From an uncultured Clostridia bacterium (GTDB lineage: Bacteria > Bacillota > Clostridia > Christensenellales > DUVY01): DNA of 6,051 bases. The notes beneath the pieces were generated by a model. It had not been told where the DNA came from, made no database searches, and worked only from the letters and a program-made list of their open reading frames with translations. The stretch covers positions 1 through 6,051 of the forward strand of contig CALAYY010000204.1 of NCBI GenBank assembly GCA_937895465.1, written 5' to 3'. How positions within the stretch are numbered: the stretch's first letter is position 1; each line of letters starts with the position of its first letter. Shown here piece after piece: positions 1 to 5,305 of the stretch. The position numbers and the translations under genes were made by a program.

Positions 1-3000
1 AACCCATATTAGTACCGTTTCCGGCTAATCCTGTAATATCATTTTCAATACCGTTTAAAGTTGTTTCTAAGACAGACGCAGGTCCATCAAGCTTAATTAT
101 TCTAATATTATTAACGCTGAAAGTATAATCACAACTATTTTTAAATGCGGTAATAAAGTCCCTATCAGCATCACCTATTATTACTACTGCGCTAAGAGTT
201 TTAGTCTGTCCTAGTGCGGGAAGAGGTAATACATGACCATTACTTATTCCTCCAAAGAATAAGTTCCTCTTTGCATCTGCGGTTTGATTAATTCCGTCTG
301 CCAACATTTTAACATCCATTAATATTAAATAAGAAGCGTTGCTTATAAATTTTGTGCCATCTTCTGCAAAATAAATACGCATAGCAGGCCATGCATCCGC
401 TCCTGCATTTATATTAACTTTTTTGGCTTCTGTAGTCAGGTTGTTGGGTGCTTCTTCTACTGTAGCTTGAGAAACTATAGAAGTGCCGTCAGTCAATACT
501 TTACCCAGCTTTTCATCTGTAGAATCATGTATTACAAAAGTTACACTTGTTTGTTCTACTCCGTCATATAAAAGAGTAACTTTTATTAACCTAAATGAAG
601 AAGCCTTAAACGTTGCCATACCGTCAGCTGTTATTTCTGCCGTTTCCAAATCAGCATCAATGTCATAGGCAATCTTTTCAGCCTCAAAATTATCTCCAGT
701 ATAGCTGTATTCAAAACCAATTACTACGTTTCCATCTTTTATATCAATAGAATATATCTCATTCGTTGAATATGATTTTTCCATATTATCTTTTAGCGTA
801 AATACTAGCGGTTCAAAAGCTGTATATTTTACAGCAAAGCTTACGGTTGCAACAACATGATATTCTGATAAATCATTATAAAGCAAATTAACTACAATCT
901 CTTGCTCTTCACCAGGAGTAAACCCTGCTTGTTTGAAAAGCAAATTGCCCATATTATCAATGCTGGCTTTCTCGGCTAAAATGCCTTGGTCTATTGCCCA
1001 AGATAGATTTTGTTCATCAGCATTACCGATACCGCTAAATGTTAACTCATAATCAAGCTGCAACAAAACATCGCCGTCACGCAATTCTATTAAAGTATTG
1101 TCATATCCCGAAATCAAATATTCCAAAGGATACCAATCCATTGTGTTAAGCACTTCCAAATTAAAACTGTCATTAAGTTCAAGAGTAGGAATTGATAATG
1201 TAACAATAGTTGAACCAACGCCTATTAATGTTACTTGACCGTCTTCTATTGTCGCTACGCTTTCATTACTAGAAGTCCATACCACAGGATAGCCATATGC
1301 ATTGGAAGCTGTTAAAGTCAAAGTCTTTTGGCTCCATTCTATTGTTTCTTGATCGCCTAATATTGAAACTCCTGTAGGTACTACACGTCTAATGTGCACA
1401 TCATCAATCGTAAATTCATATTGTTGTTTGGGTTGAGCAAATATAGTTATTTTATTGCAATTACCTGTTGTTATCAATGTGTGTGTTAAAATACGTGTTC
1501 CTAATGAATCAATTACATAATTTTCTGAATTATTGGCTTCAATAAAGTTTGCAAAAACATTAAAAGGATATGTGCCGCTGTAGCTTAAAATGTTAAGCTT
1601 AAAAGAGACCTCATAAGTTGCTCCTGCAACCAGTGGATTATTAAGCGTTATTGCAATGCCGCCATATTCTATATTAGATGCGCCAGTAGAAAACTTTAGG
1701 GCTACACCTGATCCGCCTTCCGGCATTTCATTAGGTAAAGAAGTTTTTGTTACAGTACCGCCTGACCAATTAGTTGAAAAGGTTAAGTTATCCTTTTCAA
1801 AATCATAAAGCATATATGTTCCGTTAGCAAAGTCGGTTATTGTAAGTTTAAAGCTATCAGAATATTCAACTTCTTCATATGTTGCAAGAATAGCTATAGT
1901 AGTCGTTCCCGCCTTGTTTAAAGTAATAACTCCTGTATTGACATCAATATCAGCAATTGATGTATCGCTTGATGACCATAAAATCTCGGCTTCTTCTGGA
2001 CCTTTAATAGTCAGAGTATTAATCATTCCAACATCTAATTCTACAGTTCCTGTTGGCTTATTGGTTATCTTGAAAGATACCGCCAGAACAGTCAACTCAA
2101 ATGAATCAACGCCTCCGCCAACATTTAAATTTATAATAGTTGTTCCAGCACTTACCAAAGTGATAAGTCCGTTATCAGAAATCGTAGCAACATCTGTATT
2201 TAAAGATTCCCAAGAAGCTAGAAAGCCTGCTGGAATATCGGCATTCAGCTGCCATTCACCATCAATTACTACTATTTCATTATTTTCTGGTTTGTTTTCG
2301 ATAAGCACTTTTGTAATTGATAAAGTAAAACTGTCTTCAAATTCACCTGATTTTAATTTTATTACCGTATCTCCTACAGATACAAACTCAACCAATCCAT
2401 CTTGATTAATAGTTGCAACTGCAGTGTTCTCTGAAGTCCATTGATATGAAAATCCAGGTGCTATATCAGCAATAAGACTTAAGCTTTTTTGCGAAAGAGA
2501 GATTGTGTCCCCTGAAGGTCTCCCATCTATACTAACCCCTTCTAAAACATTGATTACAGTAAGTTCAAAGCTGTCAGAATAACCAGTATCTTTTATCTCT
2601 ACTCTTATCGTGGTTTTTCCTGTGGTTAATAAAGTCACAAGTGCATTACCGTTATTATCAATTGAAACTGTAGCCACGTTTTCATCACTGCTTTCCCATT
2701 GAGCTTCATATCCAGGTGCTACATCCAAAGAAAGTGTCAATATGTTGCTATACATCTGAATGGTATCGTCTTCAGGTCTGCCTGCAATCGATACACCGTC
2801 AATAGCTTCTCTTTCTATTGATATATTATCAATAACAAAACTTACCTGTAATGCTTCTATTCCATAAAAAACCAGTAAGCTATTGGTACCAGTACCTGTA
2901 AAGCTACCTTCAATATGATAAGAATCTGTACCCGATACTATGGAGGGGAACAAGCTTCCTTCTTGACTTTTGTGTTGAGTATATAAGGTAACATCAGCAC

Positions 3001-3880
3001 CACCTTTGGTGGTGTTCAAAATCCTAATGTCGTAAGAAACATTATATAAAGCATTTGCTTTAAACACTTCAGGGAAAGTAAAGCTAATACCTGCATATTT
3101 AACATCTACTGTTCCTGAATCAAACTTTAACCCATTGCCCGAGCCGTTAACAGGTAAATCTTGATCAGTAATGGAAATCATTGTCCCTGCAACATTTTCT
3201 CCGCTTACGGCATAAGTTATGTTGCTTTGATCAAAATCAACTAAATATGAACGTTCGCCGCTGCCTTTTACATCGAAAGAATCACTTATTTGTGTTCCTT
3301 CAACTGTTGCAGTAATTGTTACATCAGCAGCTTTAGTTCGCATAGTCACTATGGCAGACATGTTGTCTCCCGCTTCAACAACTGCAACTTGCTCATCGCT
3401 AGATGTCCATATTATATTATATTCACCCACAAATGCTGGAGAAACCTCATAATTAACTGTAATGGTCTCCCCAAAATATCTTTCGACTTGGGCATCTGGT
3501 TTATTAGTAATAGCAAGACCTGAAATTTCTCCTCTTAATGATAAAGTAAATGAATCAGATACTTCAGTACCTTTTATGGTAACTAATATAACAGCATGAC
3601 CGGGAGCAATATAGGTCACAAGACCCGTATTGGAAATCGTGGCAACATCTGTATTATTAGAACGCCATTCCAATTCCGCTTTTGCCCCCTCTGGTTCAAT
3701 AGTCGCTCCAAGTTGCAAAGTCCCGTCCTGCACAAAATCAACTATCGTCTCTTGCGGTTTTCCTGTGATTGTTACACTTTCGGGTACTATAGCTTGTTTT
3801 TTGCATGCTCCTAAAAGCGTGACAGAAATTACCATAATAACTGCAATGATTACATAGATTAATTTCTTTGTGTTTTTCAT
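1..3880 (-). CDS. Giant modular surface lipoprotein with BIG2-type Ig-like repeats and three CBM-like modules (3' end beyond window)
   Basis: I do not recognise this as a named gene. Reading from the ATG at 3878-3880, the frame stays open for 1293 codons to the window edge, so the protein is C-terminally incomplete. The start is supported by an AAGGAGG site five bases upstream and by a lipoprotein signal peptide: MKNTKK, a hydrophobic stretch over residues 7-23, and lipobox L-G-A-C with lipidated Cys26. Visible modules in order: Ig-like 1 (33-116), Ig-like 2 (117-206), CBM-like A (210-357), Ig-like 3-6 (358-683), CBM-like B (687-833), Ig-like 7 (834-911), a divergent Ig-like stretch (912-1117), and CBM-like C (about 1126-1265). 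The Ig repeats carry the BIG2 signature W-[TSE]-S followed by V-A-T-I. No catalytic motif is visible, though an enzymatic domain could follow beyond the edge. It is probably an extracellular, membrane-anchored glycan-binding or spacer protein (inference). It follows the SGNH gene after 29 bases in the same operon. An adhesin is the main alternative. Confidence 0.9.
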   Translation of the reverse strand, partial: MKNTKKLIYVIIAVIMVISVTLLGACKKQAIVPESVTITGKPQETIVDFVQDGTLQLGATIEPEGAKAELEWRSNNTDVATISNTGLVTYIAPGHAVILVTIKGTEVSDSFTLSLRGEISGLAITNKPDAQVERYFGETITVNYEVSPAFVGEYNIIWTSSDEQVAVVEAGDNMSAIVTMRTKAADVTITATVEGTQISDSFDVKGSGERSYLVDFDQSNITYAVSGENVAGTMISITDQDLPVNGSGNGLKFDSGTVDVKYAGISFTFPEVFKANALYNVSYDIRILNTTKGGADVTLYTQHKSQEGSLFPSIVSGTDSYHIEGSFTGTGTNSLLVFYGIEALQVSFVIDNISIEREAIDGVSIAGRPEDDTIQMYSNILTLSLDVAPGYEAQWESSDENVATVSIDNNGNALVTLLTTGKTTIRVEIKDTGYSDSFELTVINVLEGVSIDGRPSGDTISLSQKSLSLIADIAPGFSYQWTSENTAVATINQDGLVEFVSVGDTVIKLKSGEFEDSFTLSITKVLIENKPENNEIVVIDGEWQLNADIPAGFLASWESLNTDVATISDNGLITLVSAGTTIINLNVGGGVDSFELTVLAVSFKITNKPTGTVELDVGMINTLTIKGPEEAEILWSSSDTSIADIDVNTGVITLNKAGTTTIAILATYEEVEYSDSFKLTITDFANGTYMLYDFEKDNLTFSTNWSGGTVTKTSLPNEMPEGGSGVALKFSTGASNIEYGGIAITLNNPLVAGATYEVSFKLNILSYSGTYPFNVFANFIEANNSENYVIDSLGTRILTHTLITTGNCNKITIFAQPKQQYEFTIDDVHIRRVVPTGVSILGDQETIEWSQKTLTLTASNAYGYPVVWTSSNESVATIEDGQVTLIGVGSTIVTLSIPTLELNDSFNLEVLNTMDWYPLEYLISGYDNTLIELRDGDVLLQLDYELTFSGIGNADEQNLSWAIDQGILAEKASIDNMGNLLFKQAGFTPGEEQEIVVNLLYNDLSEYHVVATVSFAVKYTAFEPLVFTLKDNMEKSYSTNEIYSIDIKDGNVVIGFEYSYTGDNFEAEKIAYDIDADLETAEITADGMATFKASSFRLIKVTLLYDGVEQTSVTFVIHDSTDEKLGKVLTDGTSIVSQATVEEAPNNLTTEAKKVNINAGADAWPAMRIYFAEDGTKFISNASYLILMDVKMLADGINQTADAKRNLFFGGISNGHVLPLPALGQTKTLSAVVIIGDADRDFITAFKNSCDYTFSVNNIRIIKLDGPASVLETTLNGIENDITGLAGNGTNMG
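86..505 (-). other. CBM-like beta-sandwich module C of the giant lipoprotein (most divergent copy)
   Basis: Residues about 1126-1265 look like a third, weaker copy of modules A and B. The best matches are S-Y-L-I-L-M-D-V-K-M-L (compare Y-N-V-S-Y-D-I-R-I-L in A and Y-E-V-S-F-K-L-N-I-L in B) and the closing strand Y-T-F-S-V-N-N-I-R-I-I-K. The D-F-[DE] opening and the L-K-F strand are replaced, here by V-L-T-D-G and K-K-V-N-I-N-A-G. It has aromatic residues W1164, Y1170 and F1171 that could form a sugar platform, but that is speculation. About 28 further residues (1266-1293) run to the window edge without a recognisable motif. Confidence 0.45.
530..1147 (-). other. Divergent Ig-like stretch of the giant lipoprotein
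   Basis: Residues about 912-1117 do not keep the repeat consensus but look like beta-sandwich sequence. The first half has L-S-W-A-I-D (W961), then A-S-I-D-N-M-G-N-L-L-F-K-Q-A-G, which matches the Trp and 'I-x-x-x-G-x-[LV]' strands of a BIG2 domain. It ends V-A-T-V-S-F-A-V without the D-S-F motif. The second half (about 1021-1117) has no core Trp and alternates polar and hydrophobic residues, ending V-T-F-V-I-H-D. It may be one degenerate Ig-like domain plus one domain of unknown type. I assign no function. Confidence 0.5.
1148..1381 (-). repeat. Ig-like (BIG2-type) domain 7 of the giant lipoprotein
   Basis: Residues about 834-911 are a single well-conserved repeat directly after CBM-like module B. 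It opens P-T-G-V-S-I-L-G, has the core V-W-T-S-S-N-E-S-V-A-T-I (W868), a G-V-G-S-T-I-V-T-L strand, and ends N-D-S-F-N-L-E-V (F906). It is the last repeat of the protein in this window with the full consensus. Confidence 0.8.
1382..1822 (-). other. CBM-like beta-sandwich module B of the giant lipoprotein
   Basis: Residues about 687-833 form a second copy of the module type seen at 2810-3253. Matching landmarks are the opening Y-M-L-Y-D-F-E-K-D-N, then G-S-G-V-A-L-K-F-S-T-G, E-Y-G-G-I-A-I, T-Y-E-V-S-F-K-L-N-I-L, and the terminal F-T-I-D-D-V-H-I. Its length matches module A within a few residues. One cysteine (C808) is present with no partner in the same module, so a disulfide inside the module is not indicated. 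Glycan binding is inferred from the fold-type resemblance and the operon context. Confidence 0.6.
1832..2809 (-). repeat. Ig-like (BIG2-type) domains 3 to 6 of the giant lipoprotein
   Basis: Four tandem protein repeats occupy residues about 358-444, 445-523, 524-599 and 600-683. Their core tryptophans are W395, W481, W557 and W635, spaced 86, 76 and 78 residues apart. Each domain ends with D-S-F followed by [EKT]-L-[TS]-[VI] (F438, F518, F594, F677). Domains 3 and 4 share the opening V-S-I-x-G-R-P and the phrase I/V-A-P-G-[YF] before the Trp, so they look like the closest pair. Domains 5 and 6 open with [EKT]-N-K-P instead. The array probably acts as a semi-rigid rod between the two CBM-like modules (inference). 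Confidence 0.82.
2810..3253 (-). other. CBM-like beta-sandwich module A of the giant lipoprotein
   Basis: Residues about 210-357 break the Ig array. They begin Y-L-V-D-F-D, contain G-S-G-N-G-L-K-F and K-Y-A-G-I-S-F near the middle, then L-Y-N-V-S-Y-D-I-R, and end F-V-I-D-N-I-S-I-E. That order (a D-F-[DE] opening, an L-K-F strand, an 'experienced as a whole strand' Y-x-V-S-[YF] strand, and a terminal [FY]-x-[IV]-[DN]-[DN]-[IV] strand) is typical of CBM4/9-type jelly rolls, which bind sugars. It resembles modules B and C of the same protein. The family assignment and sugar binding are inferred; I cannot point to confirmed ligand-contact residues. Confidence 0.6.
3263..3784 (-). repeat. Ig-like (BIG2-type) domains 1 and 2 of the giant lipoprotein
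   Basis: These two tandem protein repeats (residues about 33-116 and 117-206) follow directly after the lipidated cysteine. Each starts with a strand of the form I-T-[GN]-K-P. Each has a core Trp (W72 in E-W-R-S-N; W158 in I-W-T-S-S), then a V-A-x-[IV] strand, and closes with S-D-S-F (F111, F202). This is the usual pattern of BIG2 domains, which form beta-sandwich spacers in bacterial surface proteins. Domain 2 diverges in its middle (V-A-V-V-E rather than V-A-T-I). Domain boundaries are by eye. Confidence 0.8.
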
Positions 3881-3885
3881 CTTTT

Positions 3886-3892
3886 CCTCCTT
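3886..3892 (-). promoter_or_regulatory. Ribosome binding site of the giant lipoprotein gene
   Basis: Read on the minus strand this is AAGGAGG, followed by AAAAG and then the ATG at 3878-3880. It is a near-perfect Shine-Dalgarno match at five bases spacing, and it fixes the start codon. The 29-base gap that holds it (3881-3909) contains no hairpin terminator and no room for a promoter. Confidence 0.9.
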
Positions 3893-3909
3893 CTTTTGTC
3901 CTTTAAAAT

Positions 3910-5295
3910 TTATACTTCCGGATATATTCTTATAGCCCCTTCCGGTAAAATTGTAGTTAAAATAGTTTGAGCATAAATTCTTGTCATAAAATCATTAGGA
4001 TGGTTTCTGGCATCTGCAAGAAAATTGTTTAAAGGCTTGCCGTTATGCATTAATGCTGATAGCACACTCCATACAGGAGCGATTACAATGTTTTGTTTTT
4101 CTTTTACATATTCATTTAGCATACTCTCATATTCTGCAGTATTGCTGCCAAGCAAAGGCACTGTACACAATGAATTTGTATAAACTCTATCATTTGATTT
4201 CATGCTAGAAACCAAAACAATACTAGCCTGAGGATTAATTGCCTTAATTTTGTTTATCAAAATAGTGATATTTGATTTAAACACAATAGGAGTAGCTCCC
4301 TTGCCGCCGTTCCAGCCGCCTCCGTCATTTGAACCAAATGCCAAAAACACAACGTCAGCCTCATTTAACATTGAAAGCATCATAGGCGTTACTAAACGCG
4401 CCTTGTTTTTGGTATAATCACCAGCATATGGCATAGAATCAACATTGTTATCAAGCATATATTTATACTGTTCAGCTGTAATTCCTCCAACTCCTGCGTT
4501 AAAATAATTTACCTTACCGTCTTCGATATTTAGGGTTTGAGATATTTTATTTATATCTTTATATTTTATATCGGCTATTGTTTGACTGACTACATCACAA
4601 AAAGGAGGTATATATGGTGAACTAGAATTGCTTGGTCCGTTCCCTTCGGTAATACTGTCACCCAAAAACAGCAAGTTGAGAGTTCCATTGATTTTTTGCT
4701 TTAATGTTGTGAGGTCATTATGACGTGAAGTTGGTTTTATTCCGTCGTATTCTTGAACTCTAATATATGTTATTGATAGTTCATATTGCCTAATAATTGC
4801 CGCATTTGAAACAACTCCAGTTATACTATCGTCAGCATGTTTGTAAAACCAATCAGAAGTGCTAGGATAATATAAGCCATAGGGCATTGCTTGTATATCG
4901 GATTGCTCTGCCAATGCAATTTTTCCGTCTTGGGTTAAGATATAATCCTCATCTTCTGTATAAGCATCGGCATTAAGAGTGTTGGATTTTTTTACAGTCA
5001 ATATTTTTGCTATCTTATATATCAGCGATGCAGGTTTAACACTTCCATCTGCTTCTTCAATAAGAAGAACGGTTTCATTATATATAATCTGACTGTCCCA
5101 AACAGGCGCAACATATTTTCGTGCATTATCCGTACCATGAGCATAATTGCCGCATTGCATATCTTCTTCGCTTATCATTTGTTCTATTTCCTCGGCCGTA
5201 TACATACGCTTGACGCCGTTATTACCTTCTGTACATCCCGAAAGCATGACAAAAATAATAGCCGTTATCAATATAAATCTTATACAGTTTTTCAT
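3910..5295 (-). CDS. SGNH/GDSL-type hydrolase lipoprotein, probable carbohydrate esterase
   Basis: This is a complete 461-residue protein. It begins with a lipoprotein signal peptide: residues 1-20, hydrophobic F-I-L-I-T-A-I-I-F-V-M-L, and lipobox L-S-G-C with Cys21. Residues about 60-190 form an accessory region rich in beta-type sequence, with no motif I can name. The SGNH domain starts near residue 205: block I is L-F-L-G-D-S-I-T-E-G with nucleophile Ser214, block II is F-N-A-G-V-G-G (Gly268 or Gly270), block III is F-G-S-N-D with Asn323, and block V is A-D-A-R-N-H-P-N-D with His432. SGNH enzymes hydrolyse esters. The lipid anchor and the neighbouring glycoside hydrolase make deacetylation or other deesterification of a polysaccharide the best guess (inference). 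A lipase or thioesterase role is less likely for an exported protein in this setting. The start is supported by a GAGGT site and the signal peptide. The gene follows the glycoside hydrolase by 8 bases and precedes the Ig lipoprotein by 29. Confidence 0.92.
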   Translation of the reverse strand: MKNCIRFILITAIIFVMLSGCTEGNNGVKRMYTAEEIEQMISEEDMQCGNYAHGTDNARKYVAPVWDSQIIYNETVLLIEEADGSVKPASLIYKIAKILTVKKSNTLNADAYTEDEDYILTQDGKIALAEQSDIQAMPYGLYYPSTSDWFYKHADDSITGVVSNAAIIRQYELSITYIRVQEYDGIKPTSRHNDLTTLKQKINGTLNLLFLGDSITEGNGPSNSSSPYIPPFCDVVSQTIADIKYKDINKISQTLNIEDGKVNYFNAGVGGITAEQYKYMLDNNVDSMPYAGDYTKNKARLVTPMMLSMLNEADVVFLAFGSNDGGGWNGGKGATPIVFKSNITILINKIKAINPQASIVLVSSMKSNDRVYTNSLCTVPLLGSNTAEYESMLNEYVKEKQNIVIAPVWSVLSALMHNGKPLNNFLADARNHPNDFMTRIYAQTILTTILPEGAIRIYPEV

Positions 5296-5300
5296 TATCT

Positions 5301-5305
5301 ACCTC
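5301..5305 (-). promoter_or_regulatory. Ribosome binding site of the SGNH hydrolase gene, overlapping the upstream stop codon
   Basis: Read on the minus strand this is GAGGT, five bases before the ATG at 5293-5295. Its first two bases are the last two of the TGA stop (5304-5306) of the glycoside hydrolase gene. Ribosomes finishing the upstream gene therefore stop exactly on this site, which favours translational coupling (inference). Confidence 0.8.

Noticed and set aside
483..668. A 61-residue plus-strand open frame
   Set aside because: It is antisense to the giant lipoprotein, which has a continuous, well-supported frame here.
1914..2405. A 163-residue plus-strand open frame
   Set aside because: It lies wholly antisense to the Ig-like repeats 3 to 6, is a low-complexity Ser/Thr/Val/Ile mirror of them, and has no ribosome binding site.
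1148..3784. DNA-level tandem repeats or a CRISPR-like array
   Set aside because: The periodicity is at protein level (Ig domains of about 76-90 residues). There are no short identical repeats with uniform spacers.
3290..3857. Three plus-strand open frames of 72-77 residues (starting at 3290, 3596 and 3630)
   Set aside because: All are antisense to Ig-like domains 1 and 2 and the signal peptide, overlap one another, and show no coding features of their own.
3881..3909. Possible terminator or promoter between the SGNH and giant lipoprotein genes
   Set aside because: The gap is 29 bases, mostly the ribosome binding site, with no inverted repeat and no room for -35 and -10 elements.
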